Shown: in pieces, positions 26,915-36,150 of the stretch
Position numbering within the stretch: the first letter of the stretch is position 1
Layout: each line of letters starts with the position of its first letter
Assembly (NCBI GenBank): GCA_010912705.1
Contig: POWB01000002.1
Span: 174,995-238,994, forward strand
Reading direction: 5' to 3'
Origin: Halochromatium sp.
GTDB lineage: Bacteria > Pseudomonadota > Gammaproteobacteria > Chromatiales > Chromatiaceae
Length of the DNA: 64,000 nucleotides
Position numbers and translations under genes: made by a program
The notes under the pieces: model-generated
The model's input: the letters and a program-made list of their open reading frames with translations, nothing else
Database searches by the model: none
What the model was told of the DNA's origin: nothing

Positions 26915-27694
26915 ATGAATCATGAAACCGAATCGATGAACCAAGGCCGCCGGGATTTTCTCGGCGCTGCTGCTGGGGTGTCCGCTGCTGCGGTCGCACC
27001 GGGGGTGTTCTTACATACCCCGGTGGCCAATGCCGCTCCACGCACCGATCCTGTGACCGATGTGCACCGTTGGGGGCTACTGGTCGATACCAGCAAGTGC
27101 GCTGATGGCTGTACCGCCTGTGTTGACGCCTGTGATACCGAAAACGGCTTGAACTTGCAGGCCAAGCCACATGGTCAAGACGAGCTGAAATGGGAAAATC
27201 AGCACGCTGTTTGGATTCGCAAGGTCAAGCTGCAGGATAACCTCACCGGTCATGTGACCAACCTGCCGCTGATGTGTCAGCACTGCGAGCATCCGCCTTG
27301 CGTCGACGTCTGCCCGACTGGGGCCTCGTTTAAGCGCGCGGATGGCATCGTCATGGTTGACCGCCACACCTGTATCGGCTGCCGTTATTGCATGATGGCG
27401 TGCCCTTACAAGGCGCGGTCATTTATTCATGAGCAGGTCGATCACAAGCTGACCCGTGCCCCGCGCGGTAAGGGCTGCGTCGAGAGCTGTAATCTTTGCG
27501 CACATCGGCTGGATTCCGGTGATGTCTCGACTGCCTGCGCCGAGGCCTGCTCCGCGGAGGGCCATCAGGCGCTGATCTTTGGCGACCTGAAAGATCCCAT
27601 GGGTCCTCTGCGGCAGGCGTTGGCCAAGACCCCAAGTCGGCAGATCCGCCAAGACCTCGGCCTTAATACTGGCGTGCGCTACGCCGGCATCTGA
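26915..27694 (+). CDS. dsrO: periplasmic iron-sulfur protein DsrO
   Basis: 259 aa. A twin-arginine signal (GRRDFLGAAAGVSAAAVAPG, cut near VANA) directs it to the periplasm. The mature protein has four ferredoxin-type Cys groups: CADGCTACVDACD, CQHCEHPPCVDVCPTG, CIGCRYCMMACPY and CVESCNLCAH. It passes electrons between DsrJ and DsrP. ATG 26936 (MNQGRRDF) is an alternative start. Confidence 0.95.
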   Translation: MNHETESMNQGRRDFLGAAAGVSAAAVAPGVFLHTPVANAAPRTDPVTDVHRWGLLVDTSKCADGCTACVDACDTENGLNLQAKPHGQDELKWENQHAVWIRKVKLQDNLTGHVTNLPLMCQHCEHPPCVDVCPTGASFKRADGIVMVDRHTCIGCRYCMMACPYKARSFIHEQVDHKLTRAPRGKGCVESCNLCAHRLDSGDVSTACAEACSAEGHQALIFGDLKDPMGPLRQALAKTPSRQIRQDLGLNTGVRYAGI

Positions 27695-27764
27695 CCATTG
27701 CGCTGCAAGCCCCTGACCGCTGTTTAGGCTGTTGACGCCATCGCACCACGTTAGAGAAGTGAGC

Positions 27765-28997
27765 ATGAAAAGAATTGTCTATCGGGAATGGCTGCTCCAA
27801 CCCCAGCGCTACTGGGGCTTACTCGCAATCCTTGCCGCAGTGATCGCGATTGGCGGTCTCTCAGCGCTCTATATGGAGCACCATGGTCACTGGGTCACCG
27901 GTATGACGAACTCCGTGGTCTGGGGAACCCCGCACGTGTTCGCGGTTTTCCTGATCATCTCCGCGTCCGGCGCGCTCAATATCGCCTCGATTGGCACTGT
28001 GTTTGACAAGAAGGTGTATAAGCCGCTTGGGCGTCTGTCTGGGTTATTGGCTGTCGCGTTGCTGATCGGTGGGCTATTGGTGTTGGTACTGGATCTAGGG
28101 CGCCCTGATCGACTGCTGGTCGCGATGACGACCTATAATTTCAGCTCGATCTTTGCCTGGAATATCTTCCTTTACTCCGGCTTTGCGGCGATCGTGATCG
28201 GCTATCTCTGGACCATGGCGGAGCGCAAAGGTAACTATCTGCAAAAGCCCGTGGGCACCTTTGCCTTTCTCTGGCGTTTGGCCCTGACCACCGGTACTGG
28301 CTCCATCTTCGGCTTTCTGGTCGGTCGTGAGGCCTACGATACGGCGATTCTTGCGCCCCTGTTCGTGGTGATGTCATTCGCCTACGGACTCGCGATCTAC
28401 ATGCTGGTGTTGTTCTATACCTTTGATGCCGATGGTCGGCCCATTGGTCCGGCGATGCTCAAGCGGTTGAAGAATCTGCTCGGCCTATTTGTCTCGGCCG
28501 TCCTGTACTTCACGCTGATCTATCACCTCACCAAGCTCTACGGCGCTAAGAATGCTGATATCGAGACCTTCTTGTTGATCAGCGGTGGTCTTTACACTGG
28601 CCTATTCTGGGTCGGATGGATCTTGATTGGCGGGCTGTTGCCGCTCGGGATCATCTATCACCCCGAGCTGAGTCAGCGTCGTGATTGGATTGTTGCGGCC
28701 TGCGCCATGGTGATCGTTGGTGGGCTGGCCGCGATGTATGTCATCATCGTCGGTAGTCAGGCCTATCCTCAGGAGATGTTCCCTGGCTACACTGTGATCC
28801 AGTTTGGCGCGCCGGGGGATATCGGCGGGCAGGTTGCCTCCTATTACCCAAGCTTCCCGGAACTGCTGCTAGGGCTTGGTGGAGTTGGGGTCGCGTTGCT
28901 GATCACCGCTGTTGGTGTGCGAGTGCTGCAGTTTCTACCTGAGTCTCTAGCCGACCGTGATGTCGATCCTCATGCGACGGTGCGCTCCTCAGCCTAA
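27765..28997 (+). CDS. dsrP: NrfD-family integral membrane subunit DsrP
   Basis: 410 aa from ATG 27765; an in-frame TTG at 27732 was rejected. About ten membrane helices make it an NrfD/PsrC-type quinone-interacting protein (GTPHVFAVFLIISASGALNI; LDLGRPDRLLVAM; HPELSQRRDWIVA). It is the second membrane anchor of DsrMKJOP, paired with DsrO. Known biology of the complex is established for relatives; direction of electron flow here is inferred. Confidence 0.95.
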   Translation: MKRIVYREWLLQPQRYWGLLAILAAVIAIGGLSALYMEHHGHWVTGMTNSVVWGTPHVFAVFLIISASGALNIASIGTVFDKKVYKPLGRLSGLLAVALLIGGLLVLVLDLGRPDRLLVAMTTYNFSSIFAWNIFLYSGFAAIVIGYLWTMAERKGNYLQKPVGTFAFLWRLALTTGTGSIFGFLVGREAYDTAILAPLFVVMSFAYGLAIYMLVLFYTFDADGRPIGPAMLKRLKNLLGLFVSAVLYFTLIYHLTKLYGAKNADIETFLLISGGLYTGLFWVGWILIGGLLPLGIIYHPELSQRRDWIVAACAMVIVGGLAAMYVIIVGSQAYPQEMFPGYTVIQFGAPGDIGGQVASYYPSFPELLLGLGGVGVALLITAVGVRVLQFLPESLADRDVDPHATVRSSA

Positions 28998-29008
28998 CGC
29001 GGCGCAGA

Positions 29009-30409
29009 ATGGCGCATCTCTACCTTGCGGCAACGCAGAAATCCTCTGGAAAAACGACCCTAAGCATTGGCCTGATCCGTGAGCTATCGCGGCTCGGTCA
29101 CTGCGTTCAGCCGTTCAAAAAAGGCCCAGACTATATCGACCCGATGTGGCTTGCCCAGGCTGCTGGTGGTCGTGCCTGCCACAATCTCGACTATCACACG
29201 ATGTCGGTGGATGAGATCCGTGCGGATTTCAGCCGTCTGCTCGAGACCTCGGCCCTCGGGGTGATCGAGGGCAACGTTGGTCTGTTCGACAGCCTGAGCC
29301 TCGATGGTGCCGGCTCGAATGCAGAGCTGGCCAAGCTGCTCCGGGCGCCGGTGCTGCTCGTGATCAATACCGAGGGCATGGGGCGTGGCATCGTGCCGTT
29401 GCTGCTTGGCTATCAGGCCTTTGACCCCGATCTCAACATCGCTGGTGTCATCTTGAACAAGGTGGGCGGCAGTCGGCACGAGACAAACTTACGCCGGGTG
29501 ATCGGTCACTACAGCGATTTGCCGGTGCTGGGGGCGGTGCCGCGTGATGCGGAGCTTGCGATCGAAGAGCGCCATCTCGGGCTGATCCCCAGCAACGAGG
29601 CCGCGGCAGTGGAGGCGACGGTCGAATCGATTCGTCGTGTCGTCGCTGATTCGGTCGATGTCGAGCAGATCCTGGCGATTGCCGCAGACGCGCCAATGCC
29701 CGACTGGGACATATTGAGGCCCGATTGGCCAGCGCAGCGGGAACGGGGCGGCGGCTCGGTTCAAGGCAGCAGCGTTCGAATAGGCATCGCTCGAGATGAG
29801 GTGTTTGGCTTCTACTATCCGGATGACCTTGCGGCTCTGGAGCGCGCCGGCGCCGAGCTGGTGCCCTTTAGCCCGCTTGCCGATGCGAGTCTACCTAGCG
29901 TCGATGGTCTGATCCTGGGCGGTGGCTTTCCGGAATCCCGGATGCGGGAGCTAGAAGCGAACCGGGCGATGCGCCAGTCGATTGCCGACTTTATCGGCGA
30001 TGGTGGAGTGACTTACGCGGAATGTGGCGGCTTGATGTACCTCTGCAATCGGCTGCATTGGGGCAGCGAATCGCGCCAGATGTGTGGGGTGCTTGACGCC
30101 GATGTCGCCATGCACAAGCGTCCACAGGGTCGCGGTTATGTGCGTCTGCGCGAGACTGCGTCCTTCCCTTGGCCGCGTGCGACGAGCGATGTCACTGAGA
30201 TCTGTGCGCATGAATTCCATCATTCCGCCATCGTTGCGCCGCGTGCTGACTGGCGCTATGCCTTCGATGTCTTGCGCGGCACCGGCATCGATGGCGAGCA
30301 TGACGGTATCATTCAACAGAATCTGCTGGCGAGCTACGCGCATCTGCGTGATGTCGGTGGAGTGAATTGGACGCGACGCTTCGTCGATCGCGTCCGGTCA
30401 GTGCTTTAG
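29009..30409 (+). CDS. dsrN: siroheme a-amidase DsrN (cobyrinate a,c-diamide synthase family)
   Basis: 466 aa. The P-loop-like N-terminus ATQKSSGKTTLSIGLIRELS and KKGPDYIDPMWLAQ belong to the CobB/CbiA family, and the C-terminal glutamine amidotransferase domain has YAECGGLMYLC with the catalytic Cys and EFHHS. It amidates siroheme to give the siroamide cofactor of DsrAB, using glutamine and ATP. It begins 11 bp after dsrP. Confidence 0.94.
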   Translation: MAHLYLAATQKSSGKTTLSIGLIRELSRLGHCVQPFKKGPDYIDPMWLAQAAGGRACHNLDYHTMSVDEIRADFSRLLETSALGVIEGNVGLFDSLSLDGAGSNAELAKLLRAPVLLVINTEGMGRGIVPLLLGYQAFDPDLNIAGVILNKVGGSRHETNLRRVIGHYSDLPVLGAVPRDAELAIEERHLGLIPSNEAAAVEATVESIRRVVADSVDVEQILAIAADAPMPDWDILRPDWPAQRERGGGSVQGSSVRIGIARDEVFGFYYPDDLAALERAGAELVPFSPLADASLPSVDGLILGGGFPESRMRELEANRAMRQSIADFIGDGGVTYAECGGLMYLCNRLHWGSESRQMCGVLDADVAMHKRPQGRGYVRLRETASFPWPRATSDVTEICAHEFHHSAIVAPRADWRYAFDVLRGTGIDGEHDGIIQQNLLASYAHLRDVGGVNWTRRFVDRVRSVL

Positions 30410-30513
30410 CGGCTCTACCGCTGTCGCTCTGGTCGACGCTAGACTTAAAGTGCAAAGGGTTCCGGGGCTCAACCGGGACCTGGGTCTCTGGCAACGAGAT
30501 AGGATGAGGGTTT

Positions 30514-30828
30514 ATGTTCAAACTGACGACGGCAGCTGCCGAGCAGATCTTGAAGGCAGCGAAAGAAGCGGGCACTGAGGGTATGGCGCTGCGTCTCGCA
30601 GCGACGCAGCAGGCCGATGGCAGCTTCGACTATCGCATGGGTTTTGATGCCCCGACCGAAGAAGATATCCGTTTCCAGAGTGAGGGGGTGGACCTGGTGA
30701 TGACACCCGAGGATATTCCGCTGCTCGATCAGGCGGTGATGGACTTCGTCGAGATCGAGCCCGGTAAGCTCCACTTCATCTTCATGAACCCGAAGGACCC
30801 CAATTACCAGCCGCCGGGCGACGCCTGA
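30514..30828 (+). CDS. dsrR: A-type-like protein DsrR, without cysteines
   Basis: 104 aa with GGATGAGGG upstream. It has the IscA/A-type scaffold fold (TTAAAEQILKAAKEAG; MTPEDIPLLDQAVMDF) but not one of the three Fe-S cysteines; there is no Cys at all. That is the reported character of DsrR, which affects dsr expression post-transcriptionally in A. vinosum rather than building clusters. Confidence 0.92.
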   Translation: MFKLTTAAAEQILKAAKEAGTEGMALRLAATQQADGSFDYRMGFDAPTEEDIRFQSEGVDLVMTPEDIPLLDQAVMDFVEIEPGKLHFIFMNPKDPNYQPPGDA

Positions 30829-30874
30829 TCGCGTTTTAGCATGTCAACAAGGGCGGCCCCTGAGAGACTGGTCG

Positions 30875-32035
30875 ATGGAATTATCGAGCGAGGATAATCT
30901 GCGGCTCAATGTGCTGCTCGCGAATCGGCCGCAGGCGATTCGGATCGATGAGTCGCGGCTGATCGTCTATGGTCTTTCCGAGCGCGGCGAGGCCAAGGTG
31001 ACGCTGAATCCGACTGGTGCCCTAGACGCCTATCTGCGGGCGGTCAAGGAGCTGATCTCTGGTCACATCCTCGGCTCGCCGGGAGGCTACCCAGTCTATC
31101 TGCGGCGCTGGACGCGGATGGGCCAGATGCGCGATCAAAGCCTCGAGCAGCTCTTGATGCTGGGGGAGTCAGAGGCTGTGGTCGCCGCGGTTGGCTCGCC
31201 CGGGCTGACCCCGGAGCTGGCACGCCGCGCCTGGTGGGCGATGGAGGATGCCGAGAATGCGCGGCGCATGTTGCGCAACCCGACCATCGTCGCCAGCACG
31301 ATGGGACCAGTGCTGGCCGATTATCTGCTCGAGTACCTGCCGTTTGAGACCGATCACGAGACGATGATGGAGTCGGTCCGGCTGGTGCTGCAGCCAGGGC
31401 TCCTGAGTGACGAGAAGATCCTCGAGCTATGGAAGAGGTCGACGCGTAAGCAGGCCTATCTGGTCGGCTTTCTGCGCGCGCGGCCAGATGACCTGCCGGA
31501 GCCGCTGCAGCCACGGGCCGATGCGGAGGAGATTGCGACAGCGCTAGCGGCTGAGCTGAGCGCTGGAAATGCGGTGGCTGGTCTCTTGGTCCGCGTCACC
31601 AGCGCCGCTGGACAACGCTTTCTCAAGACCCTCTCGGCGGTGCTGGACAAGCCACCGAATCAGGATATCGTCAGCGCCGGCTTCGATCTGCTGCGCGGCT
31701 ACTTTGCCGTGCTGCGCCCAGAGGGCGATCCTAACCTGGCGATCGATGCCTTGCTGGCCGATGGCGAGGCCTTTGTTGGACTTGGCGGCCATACTTCGGC
31801 GCGCGCGATCGAGGAGGTTGGGCCTGAGCCAATGAGGGAGCAGGTTCAGCGCATTCTCGAGCAGCTTCCAGCGACTGCACCGGATCTCGTTACGATGCGC
31901 CTGCTCTCGGGCGCCGGCTACGGGCTCATTCGCCCCCTACTGCCCGACCCAACCACCCTCGGCAGCCTAATGCGCCGCAAGCTCACGCCAGCGATCGAAC
32001 CGCTTCAGGCGCAGATTGCGCAACTGCTTGGCTAA
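30875..32035 (+). CDS. dsrS: DsrS, cytoplasmic protein of the dsr operon
   Basis: 386 aa, soluble, mostly helical, no cofactor motif, no cysteine. Its place as last gene after dsrR and its length identify it as DsrS. Deletion of dsrS in A. vinosum lowers some Dsr proteins, so a role in expression or folding has been proposed; mechanism is unknown. No clear terminator follows. Confidence 0.9.
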   Translation: MELSSEDNLRLNVLLANRPQAIRIDESRLIVYGLSERGEAKVTLNPTGALDAYLRAVKELISGHILGSPGGYPVYLRRWTRMGQMRDQSLEQLLMLGESEAVVAAVGSPGLTPELARRAWWAMEDAENARRMLRNPTIVASTMGPVLADYLLEYLPFETDHETMMESVRLVLQPGLLSDEKILELWKRSTRKQAYLVGFLRARPDDLPEPLQPRADAEEIATALAAELSAGNAVAGLLVRVTSAAGQRFLKTLSAVLDKPPNQDIVSAGFDLLRGYFAVLRPEGDPNLAIDALLADGEAFVGLGGHTSARAIEEVGPEPMREQVQRILEQLPATAPDLVTMRLLSGAGYGLIRPLLPDPTTLGSLMRRKLTPAIEPLQAQIAQLLG

Positions 32036-32143
32036 ATGGCTGGCGTCAGTAGGGGGTTCCACAACGGGCAGTTGACGCTTTATCGCCATGCCTAGAATCG
32101 GTTCTTGACAGCAAGCGCTTGTGAGCCCTAGCGGCTTTGGTGC

Positions 32144-32437
32144 TCATGCAGCCATCTTTGATGGAAGCTGACTGTTGGACACAACCTTTGCGGTCTCGCG
32201 TAAGTATTCCACATCCAAGGTTGCGTCTACCCTGTTTCGTGACAGCTTCAGTAAGCGCTCGTCTCCAGCTGCGAGCGCTGCTTTCTCAGCGAGCGTCAGG
32301 TCTGTTAGATGATCTTCCAGCCATTCACGCGCATTGAGCATCAGGAACGTATCCCCGCCTTCCGCGTCCCAATACTCAATATGTCCCAAATACCCGCGTA
32401 AAAGACGCAAGGACTCGCTGCGAGAGATCGATGTCAT
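32144..32437 (-). CDS. small hypothetical protein, possible immunity/antitoxin partner
   Basis: 97 aa from ATG 32437 (MTSISRSESLRLLRGYLGHI). Acidic and helical (EWLEDHLTDLTLAEKAALAA), no signal or membrane segment. It overlaps the 3-prime end of the upstream gene by about 60 bp in another frame. Not recognised. The region is visibly less GC-rich than its neighbours, in line with recent transfer. Immunity function is only inferred from order and size. Confidence 0.5.
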   Translation of the reverse strand: MTSISRSESLRLLRGYLGHIEYWDAEGGDTFLMLNAREWLEDHLTDLTLAEKAALAAGDERLLKLSRNRVDATLDVEYLRETAKVVSNSQLPSKMAA

Positions 32438-32834
32438 CGACTTGATGCCCCAGTCGCCGTTGATTGTCGGAGAACGATGGGCGCCCCGACTCGATTGGGT
32501 AGACCGTTTTGATGCGCCCATCTTGGTCTAAGATCATAGACCATTTACCATCCTCGATCTCAAGAACGGGGAACGTACCCCCTGAGATACGTGCATGTTG
32601 AACTCGCGTGAGTGCAGTAAAAGCATGTTTAGCAAGCGCTTGCTCTGATGTAATGTGGCCATAGCTCAGGCGACGCCTGACATGCGAGTAATAAAGATCT
32701 GGAGTCGTCCACAACCGCTTTAGTCGCTCTTCTAGAGATAAGCCGGCAGAAAGTCCTTCTGCCCGGCTGATCAGTCGGGCGAAGGCTGGATGATCCTGTC
32801 CCCTAGCCCCCAGCCCATTCGTTTCAGCAGCCAT
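32376..32834 (-). CDS. hypothetical protein, possible BECR-fold RNase toxin
   Basis: 152 aa. The C-terminal half has LAKHAFTALTRVQHARISGG then KWSMILDQDGRIKTVYPIE, a His-helix followed by paired strands ending in a hydrophobic TVYP motif. This recalls BECR-type (barnase/EndoU/colicin/RelE-like) RNase toxins such as orphan CdiA-CT modules, with the partner gene downstream. The resemblance is by eye and could be coincidental. It sits between the dsr operon and rpiA. Confidence 0.5.
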   Translation of the reverse strand: MAAETNGLGARGQDHPAFARLISRAEGLSAGLSLEERLKRLWTTPDLYYSHVRRRLSYGHITSEQALAKHAFTALTRVQHARISGGTFPVLEIEDGKWSMILDQDGRIKTVYPIESGRPSFSDNQRRLGHQVDDIDLSQRVLASFTRVFGTY

Positions 32835-32909
32835 AGGCGCTCTAGGCGTTTTTCCCAGCTTGATCAGTTGGAGCCGGCAAGAATCGCTAGGTAGAGCATG
32901 GACCCTGAC

Positions 32910-33578
32910 CTAGGCAGTGATCGTCCGCGGTCCTTCGGCGGAGCCGAGGATCAACACATCCGCCGGTCGCAGCGCAAAGATGCCGACTGTGACCACGCCA
33001 GCAATATTGTTGATCTGCTGCTCGAGCTGCATCGGCGCCATGATCTGCAGGCCATTCACATCGAGGATCAGGTTGCCGTTGTCAGTGGTGAAGCCCTCGC
33101 GCCAGACCGGATTGCCACCGAGCTTCACCAGCTCGCGGGCGACATAGCTGCGCGCCATCGGGATGACCTCGACCGGCAGCGGAAAGGTGCCGAGCACGGG
33201 CACCAGCTTGCTTTCGTCGGCGATGCAGACGAAACGCTCGCTGGCGGCGGCAACGATCTTCTCGCGCGTCAGCGCGCCACCGCCGCCCTTGATCAGCTGC
33301 AGCGCCTTGTTTGACTCATCGGCCCCATCGACATAGAGCGACAGGCCGCCGGTGGCGTTGAGATCGAGCACTGGGATGCCATGCGCCTTGAGCCGTTCGC
33401 TTGAGGCCTCGGAGCTGGAGACGGCGCCATCGATCTTGCCTTTGATGGTGGCGAGATAATCGATGAAGTGATTGACCGTCGAGCCGGTGCCGACGCCGAT
33501 GATGCCGCCTTCGACCTGGCTGAGTGCGGCCTCTGCGGCCTGTTTCTTCAATTCGTCCTGGCGCTGTGCGGGGTCCAT
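32910..33578 (-). CDS. rpiA: ribose-5-phosphate isomerase A
   Basis: 222 aa from ATG 33578, with GAGGATCG at the right distance; the frame is open 58 codons further upstream without support. Signature segments: [33 protein letters not shown], and [13 protein letters not shown] with the catalytic residues. It interconverts ribose-5-P and ribulose-5-P for the pentose phosphate and Calvin cycles, fitting an autotroph. Divergent from ilvA. Confidence 0.97.
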   Translation of the reverse strand: MDPAQRQDELKKQAAEAALSQVEGGIIGVGTGSTVNHFIDYLATIKGKIDGAVSSSEASSERLKAHGIPVLDLNATGGLSLYVDGADESNKALQLIKGGGGALTREKIVAAASERFVCIADESKLVPVLGTFPLPVEVIPMARSYVARELVKLGGNPVWREGFTTDNGNLILDVNGLQIMAPMQLEQQINNIAGVVTVGIFALRPADVLILGSAEGPRTITA

Positions 33579-33732
33579 GGTCGATCCTCGAAAATGATGG
33601 GGTGAAGGGGGAGCCAGCGCGTGCATGCGGTGAGATCTGTCGCGCTGACGGCGGTCTGTTGCAAGACTCGGAAGTATAGCAAAGGCCTTTCGCGGCCATC
33701 TGTCGTATCCTGAAGCGTTCAGGCGTTGCCGT

Positions 33733-33771
33733 CCTTCAAACACCCCCTTCAAATATCCCCTTCAAACACCC
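33733..33771. repeat. three tandem 13-mers upstream of ilvA
   Basis: CCTTCAAACACCC, CCTTCAAATATCC and CCTTCAAACACCC run in tandem (33733, 33746, 33759), the middle copy with two changes. They end 11 bp before the ilvA start, so they lie in its 5-prime leader and may affect expression. Confidence 0.9.
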
Positions 33772-33782
33772 CTCTAATCGTC

Positions 33783-35318
33783 ATGCTGCATGCTTACATC
33801 GAGCGCATTCTCAAGGCGCGCGTCTACGACATCGCCATCGAGTCTCCGCTGACGCTGGCCAAAGGCCTGTCACGGCGCCTGGACAACCGAGTCCTGCTCA
33901 AGCGTGAGGATCTGCAGCCGGTGTTTTCGTTCAAGCTCCGCGGTGCTTACAACAAGCTCAGGCACCTCCCCGCGGCGGCGCTTGAGCAGGGTGTGATCGC
34001 GGCCTCGGCTGGTAATCATGCGCAGGGCGTGTCGATGGGGGCCTCGCATCTCGGGGTGCAGGCGGTGATCGTGATGCCCAAGACCACGCCCGGCATCAAG
34101 GTCGATGCGGTGCGCAACTGGGGCGCCAAGGCGCTGCTGCACGGCGACTCGTTCGATGAGGCCTATCAGTATGCGATAGAGCTGGCTACGGAGCGCAACC
34201 TCACCTTTCTGCACCCCTTCGATGATCCAGATGTCATCGCTGGGCAAGGCACTATCGGCATGGAGATCCTGCGCCAGCAGCCCGATCCACCGCACGCCAT
34301 CTTTGTGCCGGTCGGTGGTGGTGGGCTGATCGCCGGGGTCGCGGCCTATGTGAAGTCGATCTATCCGGAGGTGAAGATCATCGGCGTCGAGCCCGAGGAT
34401 GCGCCGACCCTGCATGCGGCCCTCGCCGCTGATGAGCGCGTCGTGCTACCGGAGGTGGGATTGTTTGCGGATGGGGTGGCAGTCAAGCAGATTGGTCAGG
34501 AGACCTTTCGGATCGCTCGCGAGACCGTCGATGAGGTGGTGCTGGTGAGTACCGATGCCATCTGCGCAGCGATCAAGGATATCTACGACGACACCCGCGG
34601 TATCGCCGAGCCGGCGGGGGCACTGGCAGTGGCTGGACTCAAACAGTATGTCGAGCGCAGCGCTGTGCGCGACCTGACCTTGGTTGCGATCGAGAGCGGC
34701 GCCAACATCAACTTCGATCGGCTGCGCCATGTCGCCGAGCGGGCCGAACTCGGTGAGCGCCGCGAGGCCCTGTTTGCGGTTGAGATTCCGGAGCGACCAG
34801 GCAGCTTCCATGCCTTCTGCAAGGCCCTCGGTAAGCGCCAGATCACTGAGTTCAACTATCGCTATGCCGACCAGCAGGAGGCGGTGGTCTTTGTTGGGGT
34901 CGAGCTTGGCGGTGGCCTGGCCGAGCGTCATGAGCTGCTTGCGCGTATCGAGAAGAAGGGCTTTAAGGTCACCGACATGAGTGATAATGAGACCGCGAAG
35001 CTACATATCCGCTTCATGGTCGGCGGTCACGCACCCGGTGTCTGCGATGAGCGCCTAGTCCGCTTCGAGTTTCCCGAACGTCCGGGGGCGCTACTGAACT
35101 TCTTGACCGGGCTTGGGCGGCGCTGGAATATCAGCCTATTCCATTATCGAAATCACGGTGCCGCCTATGGGCGTGTGCTGATGGGCATCCAGGTGCCAGA
35201 TGCGGAGGCGCCTGAGCTGACCGAGCTGCTGACCGGCCTCGGCTATCCGTTTTGGGATGAGAGCGAGAACCCGGCCTATCGGCTATTCGCCGGCATCGAG
35301 CGCGGTGGCTGTGCTTGA
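33783..35318 (+). CDS. ilvA: L-threonine ammonia-lyase, biosynthetic
   Basis: 511 aa from ATG 33783 (MLHAYIERILKARVYDIA). The PLP lysine is in SFKLRGAYNK, the phosphate loop in VGGGGLIAGV, and the C-terminal 190 residues form two ACT-like regulatory domains (EIPERPGSFHAFCKALG; EFPERPGALLNFLTGLG), the long allosteric form fed back by isoleucine. It makes 2-oxobutanoate for isoleucine. The last 36 bp overlap the convergent fau gene. ilvD is present at 51141 but not adjacent. Confidence 0.96.
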   Translation: MLHAYIERILKARVYDIAIESPLTLAKGLSRRLDNRVLLKREDLQPVFSFKLRGAYNKLRHLPAAALEQGVIAASAGNHAQGVSMGASHLGVQAVIVMPKTTPGIKVDAVRNWGAKALLHGDSFDEAYQYAIELATERNLTFLHPFDDPDVIAGQGTIGMEILRQQPDPPHAIFVPVGGGGLIAGVAAYVKSIYPEVKIIGVEPEDAPTLHAALAADERVVLPEVGLFADGVAVKQIGQETFRIARETVDEVVLVSTDAICAAIKDIYDDTRGIAEPAGALAVAGLKQYVERSAVRDLTLVAIESGANINFDRLRHVAERAELGERREALFAVEIPERPGSFHAFCKALGKRQITEFNYRYADQQEAVVFVGVELGGGLAERHELLARIEKKGFKVTDMSDNETAKLHIRFMVGGHAPGVCDERLVRFEFPERPGALLNFLTGLGRRWNISLFHYRNHGAAYGRVLMGIQVPDAEAPELTELLTGLGYPFWDESENPAYRLFAGIERGGCA

Positions 35319-35927
35319 AAGAGGCTTGCGCTGGTAGGAACGTGGCCTGCGTTGGTAGAGGGCGCACTCGGTGGCCACGGCGTCCATGGGCAGATCCCAA
35401 GGCTCGGGCTCGATGGCGTCGAGGCGTTGACACTCATGGGCGAGACCGATCAGCCGCGGTCGTTGCCAATGCTGGCGACTGCGGAGGAAGGCGAGGCTGC
35501 GATCATAGAAACCAGCACCCATGCCGATCCGGTGGCACTGAGCATCAAAGCCCACCAGCGGCATGAGGATCAGATCAAGCCCCTGCGGCGGCAGGATTCG
35601 GCGGTGATGGGCGACGGGCTCGAGGATACCAAAGCGGTTGCGCTTGAGCCCTGACCGAGTCTCGAAGCGCACAAACCAGAGTCGGCCCGGCGCATGCTGA
35701 CGCAGCACTGGCAGATACCAGCGGCGATGGCCTTGGAGTCGCGCCTGGATCGGCAAGGGGTCGAGCTCGCCTGGCAGTGGCAGGTACAGCGCGATGCGCT
35801 TTGCGGCATGCAGCAAGCCATTGCTGAGCAGCCGCTGACAGACGGCCTCAGCGTGCTCGCGCTGCTCATGTTGGCTGAGCTTAAGGCGGGCGCGGCGCAG
35901 GCGTCGACGGAGAAAGGGATCGGTCAC
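35283..35927 (-). CDS. fau: 5-formyltetrahydrofolate cyclo-ligase
   Basis: 214 aa. The family core is seen in RIALYLPLPGELDP, LPLVGFD-like MPLVGFDAQCHRIGMGAGFYDRSL, and the final MDAVATE. It converts 5-formyl-THF to 5,10-methenyl-THF with ATP. It lies directly downstream of the 6S RNA gene, as ygfA does in E. coli, and probably shares its transcript. Its 3-prime end overlaps ilvA. Confidence 0.93.
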   Translation of the reverse strand: MTDPFLRRRLRRARLKLSQHEQREHAEAVCQRLLSNGLLHAAKRIALYLPLPGELDPLPIQARLQGHRRWYLPVLRQHAPGRLWFVRFETRSGLKRNRFGILEPVAHHRRILPPQGLDLILMPLVGFDAQCHRIGMGAGFYDRSLAFLRSRQHWQRPRLIGLAHECQRLDAIEPEPWDLPMDAVATECALYQRRPRSYQRKPLSSTATALDAGE

Positions 35928-35945
35928 TAGAACTCAGTCGCGAAA

Positions 35946-36145
35946 GGAGCGACATCTCCCGCCTGTGCCGGTGCAGTCCTTCGTTCTTGAACCTGAGGGT
36001 TCAAGTGGGAGCGCTACATCTGGCTTCAGGCTTTCCGCTCAAGACGGACATGCACAACGGCCAAATTCTTGGCGCTCCCGGGGTACGAATTAGGCTCAAG
36101 AAAATACCCAGGCCGCTGCCGTACACTGCAGGAGATGTCTGGTGC
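35946..36145 (-). ncRNA. ssrS: 6S RNA
   Basis: Identified from position (between zapA and fau) and structure. Closing stem: GACATCTCC at the 5-prime side (plus 36131-36139) pairs exactly with GGAGATGTC at the 3-prime side (plus 35951-35959). The diagnostic hairpin CTTGAACC-loop-GGTTCAAG lies at 35986-36005, and AGCGCTCCC/GGGAGCGCC flank a central bubble. 6S RNA mimics an open promoter and holds sigma70 RNA polymerase. Ends are estimated to within about 10 nt. Confidence 0.88.
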
Positions 36146-36150
36146 TGAGA

